From Pseudomonas oleovorans subsp. oleovorans (lineage in GTDB: Bacteria > Pseudomonadota > Gammaproteobacteria > Pseudomonadales > Pseudomonadaceae): 64,000 nucleotides of DNA. Both the position numbers and the translations under genes were made by a program. The DNA is taken from contig NZ_NIUB01000008.1 in assembly GCF_002197815.1 (NCBI RefSeq), positions 1-64,000 on the forward strand, read 5' to 3'. Shown here piece after piece: positions 28,572 to 36,061 of this stretch. The notes under the pieces were generated by a model. The model had not been told where the DNA came from. It did not search any database and saw only the letters and a list, made by a program, of their open reading frames with translations. Every line of letters begins with the position of its first letter. The stretch's first letter is position 1.

Positions 28572-30101
28572 ATGAGCGAAATCAGCAGCCCACGCCCGCT
28601 TCCCCCTGCCGTGCCGGTGATTCGCAACACTGCGACTGCCGCAGACATGGCCGTGCGCCTGTTGCAGCCGCTGGAAGGCATGCTGGCAGCCGGCGAAAGC
28701 GCCAAGGCCGAAGTCGTGGCGATTCGCGAGCAGGCGCAAAGCTTCCAACTGCTGCTCAAACTGACCCTCGCCGGCGGCAAGCAGGCGACTCTGCAAGCCG
28801 AAAGCCCCAGGCCACTGGCCCAGGGCAGCGCACTGGTGGTCACAGCACTGTCCGAGACTCGCCTGGCGCTGGCCTTGCAGGCTGGCGGTGACAAGCCGCT
28901 GACCAGCCTTGATCTGCAACAACTACCGCCCGGCACGCTGGTGCAGGGCAAGGTCGTCAGCAGCGCCCCGCTGCCGACACAGAATGCGCAGACAATCTAT
29001 CGCCTGGTGGTGAACCTGCTCAATACCCCGCTCGCCGGCAGCCAGCTGGCGCTCGACAGTCCGCAGGCGCTGCCGCTCGGCAGCCTGCTCAGCGCGCAGG
29101 TGCAGGGCAGCCAGAGCCTCGCCTTCCTGCCGCTCAGTGGCCGCCTCGATCAATTGGTACTGGGCCAGCAACTGGCCGCCCAGCAGAATCGCCAGGCATC
29201 GCTGGAGGGTCTGTTCAAGGGCCTGCAGAAGCTGAGCGGCGGCGATGAAGCCCTGCGCGGCAGTATCGACAAACTACTTGGCGCCCTCCCCGACAGCACC
29301 CAGCTGAGTACCGCCAAGGGCCTGGCCCAGGCACTCGAAGGCAGCGGTGTGCTGCTCGAAGCCAAACTGCTGCAGGGCCAGACCGGTACACTGCCGCAGG
29401 ACCTGAAGGCCAACCTACTGCGTCTGATCGCCCAGCTGATGCCGCAACTGCCAGGGGTTTCCGGCCCCCTTGCCGGCCTGCAGAACGCCCTCGGCCAGAA
29501 CCTGCCCAACCTGGCCCGGCAACTGCTCGGCGCAGGCGCTGCCGGGTCGGCACGCCAACAGGCGCTGACCTTTCCCCTGCCCTCACGCTTGCTGCAGAAC
29601 ATGGATGGCGAAGCCGACCTGGAAACCCTGCTGAAGCTCGCCGCAGCGGCCGTCTCACGGCTGCAGACGCACCAACTGTCGAGCCTCGCGCAAACCCAGG
29701 TCGACGCCAACGGCAACCTGCTGACCACCTGGCAGCTGGAGCTGCCCATGCGCCATCAGCAGGAGGTGATTCCGCTGCAGGTCAAACTGCAGCGCGAAGA
29801 CAGCGCCAAGGCGGAAAAAGCGGAACAGAAGGAAACACTCTGGCGCGTGGAACTGGCCTTCGATCTCGACCACCTTGGCCCACTGCAGGTTCGGGCTCAG
29901 TTGCTACGCGGCAGCCTCTCCAGCCAGTTATGGGCCGAACGCGCCGATACCGCATCGCTGATCAACGCCGAACTGGGCAACCTGCGTGAGCGCCTGCAAG
30001 CCGCGGGCCTGGAAGTCGGCGAACTGGCCTGCAGCCAGGGCATGCCGCCGCAAGGGCCGAAGACCTCGCTGGAACAACGCTGGGTGGACGAAACCGCATG
30101 A
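28572..30101 (+). CDS. Second FliK-type protein (Flg_hook C-terminal domain)
   Basis: The 509-residue protein has a long Ala/Leu/Gln-rich N-terminal part with little structure and a C-terminal Flg_hook (FliK C) domain at about residues 380-495: WQLELPMRHQQEVIPLQVKL, then WRVELAFDLDHLGPLQVRAQ. The canonical fliK of the cluster is separate at 50505-51731, so this is a paralogue. FliK proteins measure hook length and switch export specificity by contacting FlhB. The next gene is a free FlhB C-terminal-like domain, overlapping by four bases (ATGA), so the two are made together. The specific role of this pair is not established. Confidence 0.85.
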   Translation: MSEISSPRPLPPAVPVIRNTATAADMAVRLLQPLEGMLAAGESAKAEVVAIREQAQSFQLLLKLTLAGGKQATLQAESPRPLAQGSALVVTALSETRLALALQAGGDKPLTSLDLQQLPPGTLVQGKVVSSAPLPTQNAQTIYRLVVNLLNTPLAGSQLALDSPQALPLGSLLSAQVQGSQSLAFLPLSGRLDQLVLGQQLAAQQNRQASLEGLFKGLQKLSGGDEALRGSIDKLLGALPDSTQLSTAKGLAQALEGSGVLLEAKLLQGQTGTLPQDLKANLLRLIAQLMPQLPGVSGPLAGLQNALGQNLPNLARQLLGAGAAGSARQQALTFPLPSRLLQNMDGEADLETLLKLAAAAVSRLQTHQLSSLAQTQVDANGNLLTTWQLELPMRHQQEVIPLQVKLQREDSAKAEKAEQKETLWRVELAFDLDHLGPLQVRAQLLRGSLSSQLWAERADTASLINAELGNLRERLQAAGLEVGELACSQGMPPQGPKTSLEQRWVDETA

Positions 30102-30445
30102 GCCGCAAGTCGCAGTCCGAAGCGCGTCAGGCCATCGCCCTCAACTATGACGGGCAAACCGCGCCAATACTCTGCGCCAAGGGTGATGACGAACTGGCCG
30201 AAGCCATCCTCGCCATCGCTCGCGAATACGAAGTGCCCATTTACGAAAATGCCGAGTTGGTGCGTTTGCTGGCGCGCCTGGAACTGGGCGACGCCATTCC
30301 GCAAGCGCTGTATCGCTGCATTGCCGAGATCATCGCCTTCGCCTGGTACTTGCAGGGCAAGACACCGGAAGGTTTCGAGCAGGGGCAGGACAGCGAGCGC
30401 GACGTGACGCCGACGCTACCCCGCTTGAGCGGGCCGACTCGCTGA
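30098..30445 (+). CDS. Stand-alone FlhB cytoplasmic C-terminal domain homologue (FlhX-like)
   Basis: The 115-residue soluble protein aligns with the part of FlhB after its NPTH autocleavage site: AIALNYDGQTAPILCAKGDD corresponds to VALKYDPEKGGAPLLLAKGG in the FlhB of this window, followed by EIIAFAWYLQGK, matching the end of the switch domain. There are no membrane helices and no NPTH, so it resembles a pre-cleaved FlhB-CC fragment. Similar genes (FlhX, YlqH) exist elsewhere, and FlhX can substitute for FlhB-CC in Helicobacter. It is coupled to the FliK-like gene. Confidence 0.86.
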   Translation: MSRKSQSEARQAIALNYDGQTAPILCAKGDDELAEAILAIAREYEVPIYENAELVRLLARLELGDAIPQALYRCIAEIIAFAWYLQGKTPEGFEQGQDSERDVTPTLPRLSGPTR

Positions 30446-30540
30446 TTTCGCGACGGAACACATGCAGGGCAAGAAAAAGCTTGGCTATGTCTGCGTTAGC
30501 TGTTGCCAAGCGGTTCAAAGCTTCGCGACTGAAGCCGCTC

Positions 30541-30954
30541 CTACGGTTTTTTGGGCTGGTGCAGGCGGCTGATCAGCTCGGCCTCGGCCTTGCTCAGGCC
30601 ACAGGACTGGGTCAGGTCATCGACGCTGGCGCCCATGCCCACCAGGCGAGCAGCCTGGGTGAACGACAGGCTGCTGGGGTCACGCTGTTCGATCTGGCTG
30701 ACCTTGTCCGGCAGCGGCGCCACTACTCGGCGCAGCTCATGCAGCTCTTCGCCCATGCGAATGCTGCCGGTCAGGTAGGCGTCGAGACGCTTGCTCAGCT
30801 CCCTGATCCGCGCATCGCGCACGGCGTCACGCTTGGCCTGCTCAACCAGCAGGCGCTGCTGGTTGCGGTACAGGCCTTTGCAGACGATGCCCAATGCCAC
30901 GCATAGCAGCGCCACGAAGGCCAGGGCCGCGGCAAGCATGGCGAACTCGGACAT
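30541..30954 (-). CDS. DUF2802 protein, last gene of the chemotaxis cluster
   Basis: The 137-residue protein has one N-terminal membrane helix (MLAAALAFVALLCVALGIVC), a coiled-coil middle (QAKRDAVRDARIRELSKRLD) and a C-terminal DUF2802 helix-turn-helix-like part, VGMGASVDDLTQSCGLSKAE. The family is conserved next to cheW in pseudomonads; its function is not known to me. It is four bases downstream of the cheW stop, so it is in the same operon. A half palindrome CTTCGCGACTGAAGCCGCTC at 30521-30540 follows the gene. Confidence 0.82.
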   Translation of the reverse strand: MSEFAMLAAALAFVALLCVALGIVCKGLYRNQQRLLVEQAKRDAVRDARIRELSKRLDAYLTGSIRMGEELHELRRVVAPLPDKVSQIEQRDPSSLSFTQAARLVGMGASVDDLTQSCGLSKAEAELISRLHQPKKP

Positions 30955-30957
30955 GGC

Positions 30958-31437
30958 TCAGATGCTCTCCAGCTCCGACCACTCTTCCTCGGACATCATC
31001 TTGTCCAGTTCGACCAGGATCAGCAGCTCGCCGTTCTTGTTGCACACGCCCTGGATGAACTTGGCCGACTCGTCGTTACCGACGTTCGGTGCAGTCTCGA
31101 TCTCGGACTGACGCAGGTAGACCACTTCGGCCACGCTATCGACCAGGATGCCGACCACTTGCTTGTCCGCTTCGATGATGACGATACGGGTGTTGTCGGT
31201 GACCGGCGCCGAACCCAGGCCGAAACGCTGGCGGGTATCGATTACGGTAACCACGTTGCCACGCAGGTTGATGATGCCCAGCACATAGCTCGGAGCACCC
31301 GGTACCGGGGCGATCTCGGTGTAACGCAGGACTTCCTGCACCTGCATCACGTTAATGCCGTAGGTCTCGTTATCCAGGCGAAAGGTCACCCACTGCAGAA
31401 TCGGATCTTCGGCACCCTGTGCAGAACTTTTCTTCAT
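30958..31437 (-). CDS. cheW: Chemotaxis coupling protein CheW
   Basis: The 159-residue CheW fold contains the motifs WVTFRLDNETYGINVMQVQE, GAPSYVLGIINLRGNVVTVI and DSVAEVVYLRQSEIE. It links chemoreceptors to CheA. A short polar N-terminal extension precedes the domain. It lies downstream of parP (96-base gap) and upstream of the DUF2802 gene. Confidence 0.96.
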   Translation of the reverse strand: MKKSSAQGAEDPILQWVTFRLDNETYGINVMQVQEVLRYTEIAPVPGAPSYVLGIINLRGNVVTVIDTRQRFGLGSAPVTDNTRIVIIEADKQVVGILVDSVAEVVYLRQSEIETAPNVGNDESAKFIQGVCNKNGELLILVELDKMMSEEEWSELESI

Positions 31438-31533
31438 GTCCCTAGCCTCATCAAAAACCGCTCAGTGCGGCATGCGCGGGTCGACCCGCTTGTCATCAAC
31501 TATAAGAGCCCGTTGGCACTGGCTCACCAATTC

Positions 31534-32337
31534 TCAATGCAGTTTGCCGCCATTCAGGCGTTTCGCCCCGCCGCTGGCGATCAGCTCGGCCAGTGCCGCG
31601 ACGTCGAGCAGCGCGCACATGTGCTCGATCACCGTGCCGGCCAGCCAGGGCCGCTGGGTACGCTGGCTGCGCCACTTGACCTCGCTCGGGTCCAGGCGAA
31701 TCGAACGGCTGACCTGATGCACGGCCAGCCCCCACTCGTAGCCCTGCACCGAAATCACGTACTGCAGGCCTTCGCGGAAGTCATCTCGGTAACGATCCGG
31801 CATCACCCAGCGCGCAGTGTCCAGCACCTTCAGGTTACCGGCCTGGCTCGGCAGGATACCGAGGAACCAATCCGGCTGCCCGAACAGCGGTGTCAGCTCC
31901 TGACCTTCCAGTGGGTAAATCGACCCCAAGCAGATCAATGGCACGGCCAGGGTCAACCCGGCAACGTCGAACAGCAGGCATTCGAACGGCTCCTCGGCCC
32001 AGGCAGGGCGACCATCGGCCAACAGCGCAGCCGGCTGTGGCGCCAGCTCGGCAGCGGGAGCAAGCGCCGGCGGCGCCTCGTCGATGAGCGGAGCTTGTAT
32101 CGGCGCGAGTAATTCAACCGGTGCGACGTCCATCTGTACCAGCGGTTCAACCACGCTAGCGGGCACAACCGGCTCAACCAGCCGCGCATCGCGCACCTGC
32201 TCCTCGAGCACAGCGGCCTCGAACTCGTCGAGGCTGACGGACATCTCCAGTTCGGCAGCGGCCTCCTGTAGCAGCCCGTCAAGGTAGGACTGCAGGGCCA
32301 ACTGGGAACGCGTGGCGGTGGCGAGGTTACGGCTCAT
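31534..32337 (-). CDS. parP: ParP: CheW-like polar array protein
   Basis: The 267-residue protein has a disordered, acidic and Pro/Ala-rich N-terminal half (about residues 1-115) and a C-terminal CheW-like domain (FECLLFDVAGLTLAVPLICL, FLGILPSQAGNLKVLDTARW, PWLAGTVIEHMCALLDVAAL). The order parA-type gene, CheW-like gene, cheW matches the parC-parP system described in Vibrio, in which ParP docks CheA arrays onto the polar ParC. The name rests on this synteny and architecture. Confidence 0.85.
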   Translation of the reverse strand: MSRNLATATRSQLALQSYLDGLLQEAAAELEMSVSLDEFEAAVLEEQVRDARLVEPVVPASVVEPLVQMDVAPVELLAPIQAPLIDEAPPALAPAAELAPQPAALLADGRPAWAEEPFECLLFDVAGLTLAVPLICLGSIYPLEGQELTPLFGQPDWFLGILPSQAGNLKVLDTARWVMPDRYRDDFREGLQYVISVQGYEWGLAVHQVSRSIRLDPSEVKWRSQRTQRPWLAGTVIEHMCALLDVAALAELIASGGAKRLNGGKLH

Positions 32338-32423
32338 GACTGGAACCCGGAATAAGATCTTGACAGCCTATCGGCCGCTGCATGCTCCGACTTGAGTGTC
32401 GCAGTTCAACACAGACGCTCATT

Positions 32424-33212
32424 TCAAGCCACCTGCGCCGCCGGGTGATGAGTCAGAAGATGCTTGAGCAGTGCCCGATAGGCGATCACGCCACGGCTGC
32501 CCGCATCGAACTGCGAAGGCGTCCGCCCTGCCCGACTGGCATCACGCAAGCGCGTATCGACCGGAATATAGGCCGGCCACAGGTGCTCGGGATAGGTATT
32601 GCGCAGCACCCGCAGCGTGCTCATGGACGCCTGGGTACGACGGTCGAACAGCGTCGGCACGATGGTGTAGGGCAAGGCCTGCTTGCGCGAACGGTTGATC
32701 ATCGCCAGCGTGGTGATCATGCGCTCCAGGCCCTTCACCGCGAGGAACTCGGTCTGTACCGGAATCACCAGTTGCTGGCTGGCTGCCAGGGCATTGACCA
32801 TCAGTACGCCGAGCAGTGGCGGGCTGTCGATGACAGCATGATCGAAATCTTCCCACAGCTGCGCCAGGCTCTTGGCGATTACCAGACCCAGGCCACTCTG
32901 CCCCGGTGACTGGCGCTCGAGCGTGGCCAGCGCGGTGCTCGACGGCAACAGGGAGATATTCTCGTGACTGGTGCTGTGCAGCAGCTGCTTGGGCAGGCCT
33001 TGCGGCACATTGCCCTGATGCAGGAACAGATCGAAGCAACTGTGCTCCAGCGCATCGGGGTCATGACCGAAATAACTGGTCATCGACCCATGCGGATCGA
33101 GATCGACCACGACCACACGCTTGCCGGCATCGGCCAACAGGCCTGCCAGGGCGATGGAGGTGGTGGTCTTGCCGACCCCACCCTTCTGATTGGCTACTGC
33201 CCAGACTTTCAT
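32424..33212 (-). CDS. parC: ParC: ParA-family ATPase for polar placement of chemotaxis arrays
   Basis: The 262-residue Walker-type ATPase has a deviant P-loop (VANQKGGVGKTTTSIALAGL), VVVVDLDPHGSMT and HAVIDSPPLLG. No partner parB or centromere-like repeats are nearby, so plasmid or chromosome partition is unlikely. Its place between motD and parP makes it the ParC type that directs chemotaxis clusters to the pole. It is one of two MinD/ParA-family ATPases here, FleN being the other. Confidence 0.88.
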   Translation of the reverse strand: MKVWAVANQKGGVGKTTTSIALAGLLADAGKRVVVVDLDPHGSMTSYFGHDPDALEHSCFDLFLHQGNVPQGLPKQLLHSTSHENISLLPSSTALATLERQSPGQSGLGLVIAKSLAQLWEDFDHAVIDSPPLLGVLMVNALAASQQLVIPVQTEFLAVKGLERMITTLAMINRSRKQALPYTIVPTLFDRRTQASMSTLRVLRNTYPEHLWPAYIPVDTRLRDASRAGRTPSQFDAGSRGVIAYRALLKHLLTHHPAAQVA

Positions 33213-33294
33213 TTTCTCTCATCCTCCCGGCAAGAGGCGCTCAGGCCGAGAATGGCTATCGCACGCACGCAGCAGGCGACTGGGATTTGACGGC

Positions 33295-34104
33295 TCACGA
33301 CTGTGGAACCCCCGACGTAGGCGCTGGTGCAGGTTGCGTGCCAGCCTCTGACTGCTGGGTCGCGGCACTGCCAGCGCCACGTCGCGTGTCGAGGTTGCGC
33401 GAAATCACCAGCACGACCCGGCGATTACGCCCCCTGCCCTCGGCTGTGGCATTGTCCGCTACCGGCTGGAACTCGCCGTAACCGACAGCAGCCAGACGTG
33501 AAGGGTCGACACCATCCATGGCCAGCATACGCACGATGCTCGCCGCGCGCGCCGCAGACAACTCCCAGTTGGTCGGATACTGCGCTGTCTGAATTGGCAC
33601 GTTGTCGGTGAAACCTTCCACCTTTATCGGGTTCTGATAAGGCGCCAGAATCTTGGCGAGCTTCTCGATGATGTCGAACGCCTGATTGTTTGGAATGGCA
33701 TCACCACTGGGAAACAACAGACTGGAGCTGAGCTCGATCTCGATCCACATCTCGTTGCCGCGTATGGTCAGCTGATCACTCTTGATCAGCTCGCCAAACA
33801 CCTCGCGCACGCTGGAGGCGATGCTTTGCAGGGCCGAATCCGAGCTGGGGTCGTCCATCGAGGTGTTATCAGGCTCACTGGTGCGCGGCCGTTCCTCACC
33901 GACCGGAATCGGCTTGATCGAGCGTTCAGGCTGATTGAACACGCCCGTCAGCGACTCCGAGAGGATCTTGTACTTGCCTTCGTTGATCGAGGAAATCGAG
34001 TACATCACCACAAAAAAGGCGAATAGCAAGGTGATGAAGTCGGCATAGGAGACCAGCCAACGCTCGTGATTCTCGTGCTCTTCATGATGCCGCCTGCGCG
34101 CCAT
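33295..34104 (-). CDS. motD: Flagellar stator protein MotD (MotB-like)
   Basis: The 269-residue protein has a basic N-terminus, one membrane helix with the proton-binding Asp (VSYADFITLLFAFFVVMYSI) and a C-terminal OmpA-like peptidoglycan-binding domain (SAARAASIVRMLAMDGVDPS, NRRVVLVISRNLD). MotCD is the second stator of Pseudomonas, important for swarming. It is 12 bases after motC. Confidence 0.95.
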   Translation of the reverse strand: MARRRHHEEHENHERWLVSYADFITLLFAFFVVMYSISSINEGKYKILSESLTGVFNQPERSIKPIPVGEERPRTSEPDNTSMDDPSSDSALQSIASSVREVFGELIKSDQLTIRGNEMWIEIELSSSLLFPSGDAIPNNQAFDIIEKLAKILAPYQNPIKVEGFTDNVPIQTAQYPTNWELSAARAASIVRMLAMDGVDPSRLAAVGYGEFQPVADNATAEGRGRNRRVVLVISRNLDTRRGAGSAATQQSEAGTQPAPAPTSGVPQS

Positions 34105-34116
34105 GCCATACCTCCA

Positions 34117-34857
34117 TCAGTCCATGAAGCCTTGCAGCTTCAGTTCGATGGAGCGCGGGTTCTCACCCTCGGCGATGGACAGGATGCCCTCCAGCAGCAT
34201 CTCGCGGTAACGCGACTGGCGCAGAGCAATGGACTTGAGCTTGTTGCCCATCGGTAGCAGCAGCAGGTTGGCGAAGCCGACGCCGTAGATGGTGGCAACG
34301 AACGCCACGGCAATGCCGCTGCCGAGAATGCTCGGATCAGCCAGGTTGCCCATCACGTGAATCAGGCCCATCACTGCACCGATAATACCGATGGTTGGCG
34401 CATAACCACCCATGCTCTCGAACACCTTGGCGGCCTGGATATCGCGCGCCTCCTGGGTATAGAGATCGACCTCCAGAATGCTGCGAATGGATTCCGGCTC
34501 GGCGCCGTCGACCAGCAACTGCAGACCTTTGCGCGCATAGGGGTCAGGCTCGGCATCGGCCACTGCCTCCAGGCCGAGCAGGCCTTCCTTGCGTGCCACC
34601 ATGCTCCAACCGGTCACACGATTGATACCGCCGACCAGATCGATACGCGGCGGGAAAAAGATCCAGCGCATGATGCTCATGGCACGCTTGAACACCTGCA
34701 CCGGCGCCTGCAGAAAAGCCGCGCCCAGCGTGCCGCCGATGACGATCAGCGCCGCCGGACCGTTGAGCAAGGCACCAGCGTGCCCGCCTTCGAGATAATT
34801 GCCGCCCAGAATGGCAACGAACGCCAGGATGACGCCAATCAGGCTCAGTACATCCAT
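34117..34857 (-). CDS. motC: Flagellar stator protein MotC (MotA-like)
   Basis: The 246-residue protein has four membrane helices and begins MDVLSLIGVILAFVAILGGN. The cytoplasmic loop carries the charged torque segment. TM3-TM4 contains GGYAPTIGIIGAVMGLIHVM. The ATG at 34857 has GGAA eight bases upstream; an ATG two codons earlier (34863) is too close to that site. It conducts protons with MotD and turns the rotor through FliG. Confidence 0.94.
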   Translation of the reverse strand: MDVLSLIGVILAFVAILGGNYLEGGHAGALLNGPAALIVIGGTLGAAFLQAPVQVFKRAMSIMRWIFFPPRIDLVGGINRVTGWSMVARKEGLLGLEAVADAEPDPYARKGLQLLVDGAEPESIRSILEVDLYTQEARDIQAAKVFESMGGYAPTIGIIGAVMGLIHVMGNLADPSILGSGIAVAFVATIYGVGFANLLLLPMGNKLKSIALRQSRYREMLLEGILSIAEGENPRSIELKLQGFMD

Positions 34858-34882
34858 GCGCATGTTTCCGACTTAGCGTTCG

Positions 34883-36016
34883 TCACTGGCAGGCCTCGGT
34901 CAGGTGCCGGCCGATGTCATCCAGGCCGTAGACCGCATCCGCCAGATTGGCTTTGACCACGGCCATGGGCATGCCATAGATCACGCAACTGGCCTCGTCC
35001 TGCGCCCACACCTGGCTACCGCCCTGTTTGAGCAGGCGCGCACCCTCACGGCCATCGGCGCCCATACCGGTGAGTACCACGGCCAGCACCTTGTCACCGT
35101 AAGACTTGGCGGCAGAGCCGAAAGTGATATCGACACAGGGTTTGTAGTTGAGGCGTTCGTCACCCGGCAGGATTTTTATCGCGCCACGCGCATCGACCAT
35201 CATCTGCTTGCCACCAGGCGCCAGCAGCGCCAGGCCTGGGCGCAGGATATCGCCATCCTCAGCTTCCTTGACCTGAATGCGGCAGAGCTTGTCCAGGCGC
35301 TCGGCGAAAGCCTTGGTGAAGGCCGCCGGCATGTGCTGGATCAGAACCAGCGGCGCCGGAAAATTGGCCGGAAGCTGGGTCAGCACGCGCTGCAGCGCCA
35401 CCGGGCCACCGGTCGAGGTGCCGATGGCCACCAGCTTGTAGGCCTTGCGCTTGGGCGCTGACGACGTAGGGGCTGCGCCACCGGCCGCTGCCGCCGGACG
35501 CGCAGCAACAGGAGCCGGTGCAGCAGGTCGCGTCGAGACAGCAGGACGACTGGTCGGCGCCGCGCTCGGACTAGCCGCAGTCGGCGCCGGAGCCACCGCG
35601 GCCGCACTGAAACGGCGGTTGCTGCGCGCGATGCTGTGCACCTTCTCGCACAGCATCTGCTTGACCTTTTCGGGGTTGCGCGAGATGTCTTCGAAGTTCT
35701 TCGGCAGGAAATCCACTGCCCCCGCATCCAGCGCATCGAGCGTGACGCGGGCGCCTTCATGAGTCAGCGAGGAGAACATCAGCACCGGCGTCGGACAGCG
35801 CTGCATGATGTTTCGAACCGCAGTGATGCCATCCATCATCGGCATCTCGTAATCCATGGTGATCACGTCGGGCTTGAGCGCCAACGCCTGATCGATGGCT
35901 TCCCGCCCATTGGTGGCCGTGCCCACGACCTGAATACTGGGGTCAGCAGACAGAATTTCCGACACGCGCCGACGGAAGAAACCGGAGTCGTCTACCACCA
36001 AGACCTTGACTACCAT
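34883..36016 (-). CDS. cheB: Chemotaxis response regulator protein-glutamate methylesterase CheB
   Basis: The 377-residue protein has an N-terminal receiver domain (VVDDSGFF; phospho-Asp in [10 protein letters not shown]), an unusually long Ala/Pro linker (about residues 145-195) and the C-terminal methylesterase with catalytic motifs [14 protein letters not shown] (Ser), LIQHMPAAF (His) and [10 protein letters not shown] (Asp). The start is the ATG at 36016, preceded by AGGAG; a GTG two codons upstream would bury that site. It removes methyl groups from chemoreceptors. A strong hairpin lies between it and cheA. Confidence 0.95.
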   Translation of the reverse strand: MVVKVLVVDDSGFFRRRVSEILSADPSIQVVGTATNGREAIDQALALKPDVITMDYEMPMMDGITAVRNIMQRCPTPVLMFSSLTHEGARVTLDALDAGAVDFLPKNFEDISRNPEKVKQMLCEKVHSIARSNRRFSAAAVAPAPTAASPSAAPTSRPAVSTRPAAPAPVAARPAAAAGGAAPTSSAPKRKAYKLVAIGTSTGGPVALQRVLTQLPANFPAPLVLIQHMPAAFTKAFAERLDKLCRIQVKEAEDGDILRPGLALLAPGGKQMMVDARGAIKILPGDERLNYKPCVDITFGSAAKSYGDKVLAVVLTGMGADGREGARLLKQGGSQVWAQDEASCVIYGMPMAVVKANLADAVYGLDDIGRHLTEACQ

Positions 36017-36030
36017 ACACACTCCTAGAC

Positions 36031-36053
36031 GGCGTGGACCTCGGGTCCACGCC
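36031..36053. promoter_or_regulatory. Hairpin in the cheA-cheB gap
   Basis: GGCGTGGACC and GGTCCACGCC form a perfect 10-bp stem with a 3-base loop, immediately before the cheB ribosome site on the minus strand. There is no T run, so it is not a standard terminator; it may tune the cheA/cheB protein ratio or protect mRNA ends. Confidence 0.6.
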
Positions 36054-36061
36054 GCGAAACA

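Noticed and set aside
32424..33212. Plasmid or chromosome partition gene parA
   Set aside because: No parB partner or centromere-like repeats, and it lies between motD and the CheW-like parP gene, so the chemotaxis ParC type fits better.
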